Source of the DNA: Pirellulaceae bacterium
GTDB lineage: Bacteria > Planctomycetota > Planctomycetia > Pirellulales > Pirellulaceae
Assembly (NCBI GenBank): GCA_028280445.1
Contig: JANQLU010000012.1
Location: forward strand, 1 to 64,000
Reading direction: 5' to 3'
DNA length: 64,000 nt
Shown here: positions 44,456 through 52,153 of the stretch, piece by piece
Layout of the letters: each line of letters starts with the position of its first letter
How positions within the stretch are numbered: position 1 is the first letter of the stretch
The notes under the pieces: model-generated
What the model was told of the DNA's origin: nothing
Seen by the model: only the letters and a program-made list of their open reading frames with translations
Databases searched by the model: none
Program-made: the position numbers and the translations under genes

Positions 44456-44746
44456 ATGAGTACAAGAGATAAAAAGCTGTCGAACGCAGAGATCAGGCAA
44501 GCATTCAGTGAAGGGTCCACACCAGTGGTTCCCCAGGTATTGACGACTGAGGAAGCAGCAGCATTGCTTCGCCTCAGACCGAAGACGTTAAATGCCTGGA
44601 AAAACGCTGGTCTCCTGGAAGGATCATATCGGCAACGCCAAGGCCAGGATCGCTACTGGCGAGACAGGCTCTTGGCTTGCTATTTCAATGGCGCAGATTG
44701 GGATGACAAACAGAAAGAAACCAAGAAACAAAAATCAAAGAATTAA
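44456..44746 (+). CDS. Excisionase-like helix-turn-helix protein
   Basis: This 96-residue protein starts at ATG 44456 after AAGGAAACG. The central region LTTEEAAALLRLRPKTLNAW is the Xis/HTH_17 MerR-type winged helix found in recombination directionality factors. The C-terminus is lysine-rich. The integrase gene starts inside it (overlap of about 44 bp), the classic xis-int arrangement. It would steer the integrase towards excision. Confidence 0.75.
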   Translation: MSTRDKKLSNAEIRQAFSEGSTPVVPQVLTTEEAAALLRLRPKTLNAWKNAGLLEGSYRQRQGQDRYWRDRLLACYFNGADWDDKQKETKKQKSKN

Positions 44747-45857
44747 AGTCGGAGAAAGAATAACACTTGTCCGACGTGGCAAACGGGGAATCTGGCAGAT
44801 GCACTTTCACTACCAAGGACACCGAATTCTAAGCACCAGAACTGCCAACCTGAAATTCGCGAAGCGCCGAGCGACGGTTATTGAGGCAGAACTTCTACAA
44901 GGTAATTATCAGCACGAGGGAAGCGACTCAAACAAGAAACGCCAAACCAAACGCGTTAAATTGGCTTACGCGATCTCTCGCTACAGGTCCAACTTGATTA
45001 CTGAAGGAAAAAGACTAAAAACCCGCGTGAAATACGAGGGCATTCTCACGAAACTCCAGACTCACTGCGAATGTCAAAACGTTTTATTCCTGGATCAACT
45101 TGACGTCGCCACATTTGACGGCTACCGCGAATCTCAACGGGACATTATTGGGCAGGCATCGATGCAATACGAAGGAGGCGCAATCAAGCGATTTCTGAGC
45201 TTTTGTGTCGGTCGCAATCTCATCAATGAGAACCCGCTTGAGTCGATCCGCTTCAAGAAACCCGACACCAAAGAGTCGAAAGTCCTTACTCTCGACCAGA
45301 TCGACCTGCTGCTTGCAACAGCGTCACGATTACGTCGATTTATCTTTGCCTTACTGGCGTTTACAGGGATGAGGATCAGCGAAGCACAACACCTTCGAAT
45401 CGAAGACGTTGACCTCGAAAACGGATGGATCGACATCGTCTCGCGTCAGGGATTTGAGACCAAGACAGGGAAAAGTTGGCGAGTGCCGATTCATCCAAGG
45501 CTCCATCAGATCCTTCTTGAGACTGATTGGCCGGAATCAGGATGGTTCTTTACAGCACGGCCAAGCAAGAAGTATCCCGCTGGGGACCATAACATTAACC
45601 CTAGGCGGATTAACGAAGACTTTAAAAAGGTCTTGGGTGAATTGGGCATACCCGTTGGGCGAGACAGCGGTTTTACCGTCCACTCACTTCGGCACTTTTT
45701 CAAGACCCACTGTATCGTCAAAGGGAAGGTTCCCAAGCCGGTCGTCGATTTGTGGCAAGGCCATGAATTGGACAGACGGAAAGCGTCCAACTCGTATTTT
45801 CATCTGACTGATGAAGACAGCATGGAGTTGATGAAATCTGTTTCATTTGGCGATTAA
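44703..45857 (+). CDS. Tyrosine recombinase of element 1
   Basis: This integrase of about 384 residues starts at ATG 44703, overlapping the Xis-like gene. An N-terminal arm-binding domain (VRRGKRGIWQMHFHYQGH), core-binding domain and catalytic domain are visible. Catalytic residues: Arg in TGMRISEA, Lys in SWRVPIHPRL, HSLRH, GHELDR and Tyr in NSYFHLT, all intact. It ends 234 bp before the 3' end of tRNA-Ser(GCT), its likely target. The 24-bp palindrome just after the gene ends its transcript. Confidence 0.93.
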   Translation: MTNRKKPRNKNQRIKVGERITLVRRGKRGIWQMHFHYQGHRILSTRTANLKFAKRRATVIEAELLQGNYQHEGSDSNKKRQTKRVKLAYAISRYRSNLITEGKRLKTRVKYEGILTKLQTHCECQNVLFLDQLDVATFDGYRESQRDIIGQASMQYEGGAIKRFLSFCVGRNLINENPLESIRFKKPDTKESKVLTLDQIDLLLATASRLRRFIFALLAFTGMRISEAQHLRIEDVDLENGWIDIVSRQGFETKTGKSWRVPIHPRLHQILLETDWPESGWFFTARPSKKYPAGDHNINPRRINEDFKKVLGELGIPVGRDSGFTVHSLRHFFKTHCIVKGKVPKPVVDLWQGHELDRRKASNSYFHLTDEDSMELMKSVSFGD

Positions 45858-45867
45858 GAGTTTACGT

Positions 45868-45891
45868 ACCGGTCACCACGTGGTGACCGGT
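45868..45891 (+). terminator. 24-bp perfect palindrome after the element 1 integrase
   Basis: A perfect palindrome centred on CACGTG (45868-45891; ends ACCGGTCACC/GGTGACCGGT) starts 11 bp after the integrase stop and is followed by a T-rich stretch TTCATTATTTTGTTTT. It probably terminates the integrase transcript. Confidence 0.7.
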
Positions 45892-45995
45892 TTCATTATT
45901 TTGTTTTACCTACTGGAGACCAACATGAATTTTACATCCTATCTTTTTGTTACAATGGTGTTGATGCAGCTGCCGCTGGAGCATCGGACAGCAAC

Positions 45996-46016
45996 AAGGG
46001 ACAAAACAGGGACAAA
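45996..46016. repeat. Candidate integrase arm sites near the tRNA
   Basis: AAGGGACAAA and CAGGGACAAA are repeated in tandem at 45996-46005 and 46007-46016. The same CAGGGACAAA occurs at 29099-29108, just inside the other end of element 1. Position at both ends fits integrase arm-type sites. Confidence 0.5.
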
Positions 46017-46088
46017 GCCTATGGCCAGTAACGAAGAAAGCTCGCTAACGCTTGAATATGCGACGTTTGCGAGCTTGTCAGATTTTGG

Positions 46089-46107
46089 AGCGGAGACGAC
46101 AGGATTC
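46089..46107. repeat. Right attachment repeat of element 1
   Basis: This is the 19-bp copy identical to 28951-28969; it covers the discriminator base, acceptor 3' strand and part of the T-arm of tRNA-Ser(GCT). After integration the element supplied these bases, keeping the tRNA gene intact. Confidence 0.8.
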
Positions 46108-46179
46108 GAACCTGCGGAAGGGTTTGACCCCTTCACCGATTTAGCAAACCGGCGCTTTCGACCACTCAGCCACGTCTCC
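46091..46179 (-). tRNA. tRNA-Ser (anticodon GCT)
   Basis: An 89-nt class II tRNA on the minus strand. It has acceptor GGAGACG/CGTCTCC with discriminator G, D-arm TGGCTGAGTGGTCGAAAGC, anticodon stem CCGGT with loop TTGCTAA (anticodon GCT), a long variable arm around GAAGGGGTCAAACCCTTC, and T-arm GCAGGTTCGAATCCTGT. The CCA is not encoded. Its 3' end is the target of element 1 and its 5' half the target of element 2, so only 46108-46146 is not covered by an attachment repeat. Confidence 0.96.
46147..46179. repeat. Left attachment repeat of element 2
   Basis: The 33 bp at 46147-46179 (5' half of tRNA-Ser) are identical to 54287-54319. Bases on each side differ, so the repeat ends are sharp. The integrase of element 2 begins 79 bp to the right. 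Confidence 0.88.
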
Positions 46180-46257
46180 GGGTCTATTTTTATTGACTTT
46201 CGTCAATTCTCGCAAATAATGGTCAGTATTCAAGGTCACTAAAAGCGAGATACAGTA

Positions 46258-47241
46258 ATGGCTAGACCCAACAAGCCCTGGTGGTGGAAACAAAAGCAAT
46301 GTTGGTACGTCACCATTGACGGTAAGCGTATCAGATTAGATGAAGATAGAGAAGAAGCGTTCAGGAAATTCCACGCTCGAATGGCCGAAAAGCCAGAGGT
46401 AGTTAAAAGCTCAACTGCATTGGTAGTCCTCATGGATAAGTTCCTAGACTGGACTGAGCGGAACCTAAAGGCTGGGTCGTACCGCTTCTACTTCGAGCAT
46501 TGCAGCCATTTCCACGAATGGTTGAAAAAGCATCGCCTGTCAGCAATCGAGAGCCTAGAGTTAAAGCCGTATCAGTTCGAGGAATACCTTGAGGATGTAT
46601 CGGTTGGCAGGCGGGCAGGAGCAACCCAAGCGGTCAAGCGAGTCTACAACTGGGGCGTGAAAAAGGGCCTGATTGCGTACAACCCGATCAATGGAGTGGA
46701 CAAGCCCGCAGCGGGGCGAAGAAAGAACACGGTTACAAAACCAGTCTTCAAAAAAATGCTCAAGCTGAGCAGTGACCAAAACTTCAAAGACTTGATTACG
46801 TTTTGTTGGCACACTGGCTGCCGACCACAAGAAGCGTGGAAGCTGGAAGGTCGCCACATTGATCACCGTAACCAACGCTTAGTAATTCCGAAGGAAGAAA
46901 CAAAGCGAGGCAAGAAGGCACGGGCCATTTACTGCAACGATATAGCCTGGGAAATCGTGCAGCGTTTGGACAATGAGGGCCACTTGTTCGTAAACGCCAT
47001 CGGTAGGCCGTGGAATAAAAACTCAATAAACAACCGATTTCTGGCCATGAAGAAAAATCTAGGCAAGAAATACGCCCTGTACGACCTACGGCATACAGCC
47101 ATTAGCAACATGGTACGCAAAGGCGTGGCCAGCGATGTTATCGCTAAGCTAATGGGAACTTCAATAAAGATGATCGAAACCCACAACGACCATACTGAAG
47201 GCGATGTGGCGTACATGAAGAGTCTTGTACAAAACCTCTAG
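46258..47241 (+). CDS. Integrase-like protein with altered catalytic residues
   Basis: This 327-residue protein has the tyrosine recombinase plan: core-binding domain (about 50-135) and catalytic domain. The first Arg (HTGCRPQEAW) and Arg278 in LYDLRHT are present. Position 275 is Tyr rather than His, the second His position is Thr301 (LMGTS), and the nucleophile position in MIETHNDHTEGD is Asn310 where a Tyr is expected. A Tyr a few residues later (VAYMKS) might substitute. It lies at the left end of element 2 beside the tRNA 5' end. It may be inactive or a divergent type. Confidence 0.85.
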   Translation: MARPNKPWWWKQKQCWYVTIDGKRIRLDEDREEAFRKFHARMAEKPEVVKSSTALVVLMDKFLDWTERNLKAGSYRFYFEHCSHFHEWLKKHRLSAIESLELKPYQFEEYLEDVSVGRRAGATQAVKRVYNWGVKKGLIAYNPINGVDKPAAGRRKNTVTKPVFKKMLKLSSDQNFKDLITFCWHTGCRPQEAWKLEGRHIDHRNQRLVIPKEETKRGKKARAIYCNDIAWEIVQRLDNEGHLFVNAIGRPWNKNSINNRFLAMKKNLGKKYALYDLRHTAISNMVRKGVASDVIAKLMGTSIKMIETHNDHTEGDVAYMKSLVQNL

Positions 47242-47289
47242 GCGACCACGGAACTAGTAGAAAAAAACAACAAGCAATCCCCTCTTACC

Positions 47290-48006
47290 TTATGTCCCAC
47301 TAGATGGGATTTTGGCTTTGCTTAGCTTGTCCTTTAAATCATTGATCTTTTCATTGGCGATGTACACGTACTCCACCACCGTTAGAAAAAACTCATCTAT
47401 AGCATCAACCCACTCAGGCTGCACATCAATATCCGAATCGTGCGAGCCATGGTTTCCCAGTACTCGTATGAGATCGGTCATACCAGTGAGCGTATCGGGT
47501 ATCTCGTTCGACCCGCCCATAGATTTTAGCTTATCGGCAAGCGTGCCTTTTGTGTGTCCCTTGTCTTTACAAATGGCCTCAAGCCCACGCCTGATTTGAT
47601 TTGCAAACGCGTTTGGTGACTTTGCCTTTACTGCGGTTGCTTCGGTGTATATTTTCCGAATTCTCTCCGGTACAAACTCCGGCAGCCAACCTACATTTGG
47701 CCACAACAACTCCTCAGTGGAAAGCCCTTCACACTCCGATTGTGTGAATGAAACCGGCAACACTCCCGTCCTTTTTACACCGGGTGTCGATGGTTGCGGC
47801 TGTGGCTTTGGACGTTTGTAAATCAGTCGCCGCAGCGCCAATCCTGCACACGTGCCACACCTCGTAATCATGTAGTAATGGCTTTCGTAGTCCTCCGCCT
47901 CAGTACGAGCATAGTAGACATATTGCCACACATCACTAGGTGTTTTGTTACCACAGTGCGGACAATCCAATACTGAGACCGCATCTTGCAAAGTCCATTC
48001 ACTCAT
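47290..48006 (-). CDS. Zinc ribbon and DUF4145 protein
   Basis: This 238-residue protein has an N-terminal zinc ribbon (CPHCG ... CGTC, about 14-52) and a C-terminal DUF4145 domain (about 125-235; IRRGLEAICKDKG, ADKLKSMGG, LGNHGSHD). DUF4145 occurs alone and fused to restriction enzyme subunits, but its activity is unknown. It converges on the integrase gene of element 2 with about 48 bp between stops and is followed (upstream on its strand) by a channel-like gene. Confidence 0.75.
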   Translation of the reverse strand: MSEWTLQDAVSVLDCPHCGNKTPSDVWQYVYYARTEAEDYESHYYMITRCGTCAGLALRRLIYKRPKPQPQPSTPGVKRTGVLPVSFTQSECEGLSTEELLWPNVGWLPEFVPERIRKIYTEATAVKAKSPNAFANQIRRGLEAICKDKGHTKGTLADKLKSMGGSNEIPDTLTGMTDLIRVLGNHGSHDSDIDVQPEWVDAIDEFFLTVVEYVYIANEKINDLKDKLSKAKIPSSGT

Positions 48007-48074
48007 ATCGTTTCTCCGGTAGTATTTGAACCTAAATGAGACACTTCTGACACAAAAAGGTTCAAAAACGGTGG

Positions 48075-48914
48075 TTATTCACCCCCTGGGGCACTCGTTG
48101 CCGACTCCTGTTTGGGTCTTCCTGGCCAATCGGCCACCAGAATCCCAAATAGGACAACAACCAAGAAGATGCTAATTAGTAACTGAACCGAGTGGGCCAA
48201 TTTTGCCCTCGTGGATTTCGGAATCTTATCAGTGCCACTAAACGTCATCGACTGCACACTGAAATGGAAGCAGGCAACGAGAATCGACTTCCTCGAATTC
48301 GGCACCCGGAAGATCGCGTCACCCATTTCCTTATCTCTGTTAAAGTTTCTCAATTCATATTCTTCTGCAGCAGTGAGCTGAAAATCGTCAAGCCAAAGCT
48401 GCCAAAATCGAGGTTCAATGCCTGCAATTGCTCTATCTGATTTGGGTATGCCATTCTCGTATTTCCAGTGACTATAACGCACCACGCAATCGTTGTAGTC
48501 CGAAACATAACACTCCGTTAGGTAAAACCCTGTGAAGATCACAATTATCGACAGGTATGAAGCCACTAAAACAGAAAGTTGTGCAAACTTCCGCCTTTGG
48601 AATACAGCAATAACAACAGTTGCAATCACCATTGCCATTGGGATTACAAAGTATGCAACTAAGAACCCAACAAAGAGCAATGATTCCCACCGGTGAATTC
48701 CATCTCGCGGTATAGATTTTACATCAAAATACGTGGTTGCTATTGAAGTTGTGATTGACACTAGCGCCACACCCGAAACGATGAACATGTGGGTTCGTGG
48801 CTTATACCAATTCGCATATCTACTGCCAAAGTTTTTCAGGCGTTCAACCAGCGAACACCAGGCTTGAGAGATTCTCTTTCTCACGGCTTCTATTCTCCAT
48901 CGCTCTTTAGGCAC
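48075..48914 (-). CDS. Channel-like membrane protein
   Basis: This 279-residue protein has about four to five membrane segments (about 43-62, 76-103, 112-134, then a final pair around 210-225 and 243-265). The last part, FHFSVQSMTFSGTDKIPKST, resembles the pore helix and filter region of two-helix potassium channels (usual TxGYGD), with the filter reduced to FSGTD, followed by the inner helix. It could be an ion channel effector as in some membrane-acting defence systems. This assignment is tentative. It is in element 2 ahead of the DUF4145 gene. Confidence 0.55.
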   Translation of the reverse strand: MPKERWRIEAVRKRISQAWCSLVERLKNFGSRYANWYKPRTHMFIVSGVALVSITTSIATTYFDVKSIPRDGIHRWESLLFVGFLVAYFVIPMAMVIATVVIAVFQRRKFAQLSVLVASYLSIIVIFTGFYLTECYVSDYNDCVVRYSHWKYENGIPKSDRAIAGIEPRFWQLWLDDFQLTAAEEYELRNFNRDKEMGDAIFRVPNSRKSILVACFHFSVQSMTFSGTDKIPKSTRAKLAHSVQLLISIFLVVVLFGILVADWPGRPKQESATSAPGGE

Positions 48915-49389
48915 ACGAACCTAACACCGGTACGTGCTTAGTGTCAAACCGCTACGCTTTCTTTGACACGGCCCGACCGGCGTAGCCTACTCCGTGCCAT
49001 CGCGATGTTTATTTCTTTCCCCTTTTACTTATGTTCAACTCACTTACTCTCAAAGAAAAAGAGCATTGGAAAAATAGATTCGAAAGGTTTTTTCAAATGA
49101 CAGCGGGGCTGGGCCGATACAGTGTTCCGAAGTAGGACGGGTGGGGTCATAGGCCGGAACATTGCGACCATAGGGCAGCCGTCAGGACGTACCGGTTGAG
49201 CCCATAACCCCTTATGACAAAGGCCCCCTGAAATCATCGACTGCGACCAGGGATGGGAGCAGACAAATTTGGTGTGGGTTAGCTTTTGGGGGTAGCCGCT
49301 TGTTGGCGTAGGGGGCCTTTGTGCAAAGGGAGGGGCGAAAGTCCTACCGTTCTCCGGCTATGTGTATATACATTGTATATACATCGTCA
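48915..49389. other. Non-coding region with a long-range inverted repeat
   Basis: 475 bp without a convincing gene. CAAAGGCCCCCT (49218-49229) and AGGGGGCCTTTG (49310-49321) are perfect 12-bp arms around an 80-nt G-rich spacer. GTATATAC occurs twice near 49362-49381. The region may encode a structured RNA or hold an element-specific site. Confidence 0.45.
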
Positions 49390-49875
49390 TTACGAGTCTG
49401 AGGGAGCACCATTCTGCTCTATTTCTGCCAACTGGTAATGCCGCAAAAATTCCTTGTCTTTCTTCTTGAGTGAATACCTGCCTTCGTCAATAGCTTTCTG
49501 CACTCGTTGTGAAGTGATCCGAAAGTGATTCACCCTTCGTTCGTCTTTCTCTTTGCAGTGGTGAAAATCGAAGTGGCACTCATGGCAAAGTGGAACGGAA
49601 TTCAGGACGGACGAATGAATGCGTTGGTGGTGCTTTCCTCCTCTCCCGTAGCAATGGTGAATCTGCACATTGTTCTTAAGGGAACGGAAATAGCTCAGAA
49701 GCGTGAGCCTCCGCAATGGAGACGTTGCAAGTACCAGCCTACTGCGGTGAAACAACACAAGACACAGACGAACCCATAAAACTCGTTGAAAAACGAGAGA
49801 GGGAGGTAGTTCCCAAAAGACTGAATTCATCAGTTTGTTATACTTGGGCGGCACGTTCCCCGAGGAACTTAGCAC
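49390..49875 (-). CDS. HNH endonuclease
   Basis: Up to 161 residues. The HNH core is visible as QIHHCYGRGG ... HSSVLNSVPLCHECHFDFHH (about 72-110). The first 65 residues look unlike family members and the start is uncertain: GTG 49875 overlaps the upstream stop, but the true start may be further in. Small HNH proteins are common in phages beside terminase genes or as free-standing nucleases. It is the second gene after 49869-50330 on the minus strand. Confidence 0.65.
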   Translation of the reverse strand: MLSSSGNVPPKYNKLMNSVFWELPPSLVFQRVLWVRLCLVLFHRSRLVLATSPLRRLTLLSYFRSLKNNVQIHHCYGRGGKHHQRIHSSVLNSVPLCHECHFDFHHCKEKDERRVNHFRITSQRVQKAIDEGRYSLKKKDKEFLRHYQLAEIEQNGAPSDS

Positions 49876-50330
49876 TGCTCTGGATCTTGAATCCTATCCC
49901 ACTCCCGCTTGGCAAACGCCTTACAAGCTTCAGCACACTTGTTGAACTGTTCAGTCGCTTCTAGTTTCCGCCCAGGATCATCGCCAGCATCCTGCATCTT
50001 TCGCTGGCAATCGTTCAGCATATTCACCAGTGCTTCATTCTTTGTTCCGAGCATTAGTTCCAAACGCATTAGGTTTAGTTGTCGCTCAGTGTTGTCGATG
50101 GTTGAACCTTCTTGAAGACTAACCAGAACTTGAGCGACGCACTCACGAAGGTCTTTCACCCATTCGTATTTCATTGGTGCAATGGTGGATTTCATTACTG
50201 CCTGTAGAGTAACTTCTCGATTGTGTCGATTTGCGCTTTGCTGCGTAAAGTGCGTAATGAGGCCACCAATCAAGACACCACCAAGGCCAAATAATGTTGT
50301 AATTAATGTTGTAACTAATTCTGGTGTCAT
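49869..50330 (-). CDS. Membrane-anchored helical protein
   Basis: This 153-residue protein has an N-terminal membrane helix (about 5-27, Gly-rich: LFGLGGVLIGGLI) and a helical soluble part. It is divergent from the small membrane protein gene at 50380 with only 49 bp between, and its stop overlaps the HNH start. Unknown family. Together with 50380-50826 it may form a membrane-associated pair. Confidence 0.6.
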   Translation of the reverse strand: MTPELVTTLITTLFGLGGVLIGGLITHFTQQSANRHNREVTLQAVMKSTIAPMKYEWVKDLRECVAQVLVSLQEGSTIDNTERQLNLMRLELMLGTKNEALVNMLNDCQRKMQDAGDDPGRKLEATEQFNKCAEACKAFAKREWDRIQDPEQC

Positions 50331-50379
50331 ATTTTGTATTCGCTATTCGCCGTACAATATTGGGAAAAACAGGTTTGAT

Positions 50380-50826
50380 ATGATTGAATTACTCAAACAA
50401 GTCGTTGCTGGTGAACTCACCGCAGATGAAGCCGCCCAGCACCAGGAACTCATTGACCATGGTGTTGTTGTACAGGTTTCCAAGACTGTTTCAAAGCCAG
50501 TTCGCGAGGGGGTGAGTTTTGCAGGTCCTGGCGCAAGGAAGAGTGTAGAGATTCAAGTTTGGCAAATTGATCAAGCTAAGGCAAAAGAACTGCTTGCTCC
50601 TCTTGTTGAAGCAGAAGAGCGTAAAAACCTGAAAGATCAAAAGCGAAAAGACAGGGTTGTGCAGAATGAAGTTGACTTGGAAATCCCACCGGTCAATCCT
50701 CACATTCACCGATCGTGGCAGCAACGAACTTTTGGCATGCCACTGTACAGGCTTATTGGGATTGTTGTAAGCGTGCTGATACTCTTGATCGCATTCACTA
50801 CCTTCATTTTGAATTTCGTATTCTAG
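50380..50826 (+). CDS. Small C-terminally anchored membrane protein, homologue of 31832-32302
   Basis: This 148-residue protein starts at ATG 50380 (MIELLKQVVAGELTADEAAQ). It has the same layout as the last gene of the restriction operon in element 1: N-terminal LLKQV(V/I)AGELT, a middle strand-helix with QVWQIDQAKAKELLAPL, a charged helix, QNEVDLEIPPVNP, a W-QR motif and a terminal membrane helix (about 122-146). Identity is high at many of these points. The family is unknown to me; its presence in two unrelated elements suggests a mobile defence or element-maintenance role. The 3' end overlaps the convergent gene by 23 bp. Confidence 0.75.
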   Translation: MIELLKQVVAGELTADEAAQHQELIDHGVVVQVSKTVSKPVREGVSFAGPGARKSVEIQVWQIDQAKAKELLAPLVEAEERKNLKDQKRKDRVVQNEVDLEIPPVNPHIHRSWQQRTFGMPLYRLIGIVVSVLILLIAFTTFILNFVF

Positions 50827-51211
50827 TGAGCAGACTGATTCGTTCCTCTATTCTTTCAATGCACGCCGACACATCGCGGTAAGCAGAAGTCTCTTTGTCA
50901 GTCGGAAAAATATTCAATTTCTGAAGTTCCCGCAAATGGGATCTCATTTCTTGCCGATACTCTTGGAGTTCGTCAAATGATGCTATGTCTACCTTGTCAA
51001 AGATATTCATCCATGCTTTCTCGGCTGCATCTATAATGGCATTGACGTAGGACTTGACCTTTCTCTTTGCTTCATGCTCGTTTTCAGCCTGCCATTTCAC
51101 CTCGCCAGTTGAACGTTCAACGATGTCAACTATTACAACTGCTCGCCGAACTCCATACTTTTCACTTACTTTTTCAAACTGATTAAATTCAAATCCATAA
51201 TCTTGTTCCAT
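50804..51211 (-). CDS. Hypothetical protein with helical C-terminus
   Basis: This 135-residue protein has a beta-rich N-terminal part (RRAVVIVDIVERSTGEVKWQ) followed by long charged helices (about 50-135). There is no membrane segment. It is convergent with the small membrane protein gene, overlapping at the 3' ends. Not recognised. Confidence 0.55.
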   Translation of the reverse strand: MEQDYGFEFNQFEKVSEKYGVRRAVVIVDIVERSTGEVKWQAENEHEAKRKVKSYVNAIIDAAEKAWMNIFDKVDIASFDELQEYRQEMRSHLRELQKLNIFPTDKETSAYRDVSACIERIEERISLLTRIRNSK

Positions 51212-51320
51212 TGTTCTACCTATCCTTTGAGTAAATGTTTGCGACTTTTTTATTTTAGCAACTTGCCAAGATTCGTCATCTATTTCTTGTGAATCTCCCT
51301 TGGCACTAGGACGCAGTTGC

Positions 51321-51473
51321 TCATTTCATGAAGCCAGCCTTGTTCGTTTTGAACCATTTGTTGATGGCTAGTTCTCGTTGAGCAGCTTCGTCACTAGCTT
51401 CGAGCATGATTAGGCAATCCAAGCACTCAACGGTACCGTTTAGTTCTACCTTTCGATTGTGATTGCATTCCAT
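51321..51473 (-). CDS. Tiny Cys-containing protein
   Basis: A 50-residue frame starts MECNHNRKVELNGTVECLDC and ends NKAGFMK. The Cys/His spacing (CNH ... CLDC) fits a small zinc-binding knuckle, and the C-terminal half is helical. A minus-strand CAAAAC-rich leader has no strong ribosome binding site. Such proteins are common in phages. The rest of the gap 51212-51730 shows no gene. Confidence 0.45.
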   Translation of the reverse strand: MECNHNRKVELNGTVECLDCLIMLEASDEAAQRELAINKWFKTNKAGFMK

Positions 51474-51730
51474 CGTTTTGGTTGGGCCCAGTAAAGAACC
51501 GGGGGTGCCACAGAGACTACGGTCAGTCTACACCTTTTCTAGACGAATGTTAAACTGGAGTTGCGGGCTGTGGTTTGAGTAGTGACCGGTGGAAGCTGCG
51601 AACGAAACTTGTTGACGGATTTAATCAACCCCGAGAGCGTAGTGCCTAGCTCGCCCATTTTCTTCTTGCGCTCGGTTGGCAATTCAGTATTCTGTGAATG
51701 CTCGTTTTTATCTGGCCGAATAGTGCCACT

Positions 51731-52135
51731 TTAAATTAGCACGAGCAATCCCTCGACTTGGTGAGTTGCAATTACTTGGTTTTTGGTGTCGAGGGTGACA
51801 ATGTGGAACTCTTCTCGAAGTGCTTCCATGATCAATCGGTGAAAGTGCGTTTTGCAGAATTCAATTGCATCTGAACTGGAAGAAATCTTTTCAGGCTTCA
51901 CCAACTGATCTTCAAACAACCGATTGGCTAACTCAAGAAGGAGAGCATCAATTGCGGCAAAGCGGTCTTTAACTGTTGAGTATGAACCTGCCGGGTCCGT
52001 TCCTAACTCGCCTTGAATTGCAGCAATCGCATCATTTGCATTTGCGTGCTGTTCGGTGTGTGACGGGGAGTTTTGTTGATCTGTCGCCGTTGGATTAGTG
52101 AACGAGTCGAGACTCGCGGGGTAGGAAGATGACAC
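51731..52135 (-). CDS. Phage tail-fibre-like N-terminus with unrelated tail
   Basis: This 134-residue protein has residues 4-65 (YPASLDSFTNPTATDQQNSP, EQHANANDAIAAIQ, ELGTDPAGSYSTVKDR) that resemble the conserved start of phage tail fibre or baseplate-type proteins. The remaining 65 residues are helical with no repeat structure, so the fibre body is missing. It is probably a remnant or short derivative of a phage gene. Confidence 0.6.
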   Translation of the reverse strand: MSSSYPASLDSFTNPTATDQQNSPSHTEQHANANDAIAAIQGELGTDPAGSYSTVKDRFAAIDALLLELANRLFEDQLVKPEKISSSSDAIEFCKTHFHRLIMEALREEFHIVTLDTKNQVIATHQVEGLLVLI

Positions 52136-52153
52136 GCGGCCATTTTACCACAG

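Larger units (their letters stand above)
28951..46107. mobile_element. Element 1: integrated defence island at the tRNA-Ser 3' end
   Basis: About 17.2 kb bounded by a 19-bp direct repeat of the tRNA-Ser(GCT) 3' end. It contains a large serine recombinase at the left end, the six-gene restriction/CHAT operon, a lipoprotein, small regulatory genes, and an Xis-like/tyrosine integrase pair at the right end next to the tRNA. Short CAGGGACAAA motifs occur just inside both ends. The repeat, the integrase position and the tRNA target agree with a tRNA-directed integrative element. No conjugation or capsid genes are seen, so it may need a helper. Confidence 0.8.

Noticed and set aside
45847..46242. 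Plus-strand 131-residue frame with a hydrophobic start
   Set aside because: It runs through the whole tRNA-Ser antisense sequence; any real peptide would be only the part before 46090, and nothing supports it.
49000..49389. Possible group II intron or retron RNA
   Set aside because: GAAAG-type motifs and hairpins are present, but there is no reverse transcriptase gene nearby and no domain V could be drawn.
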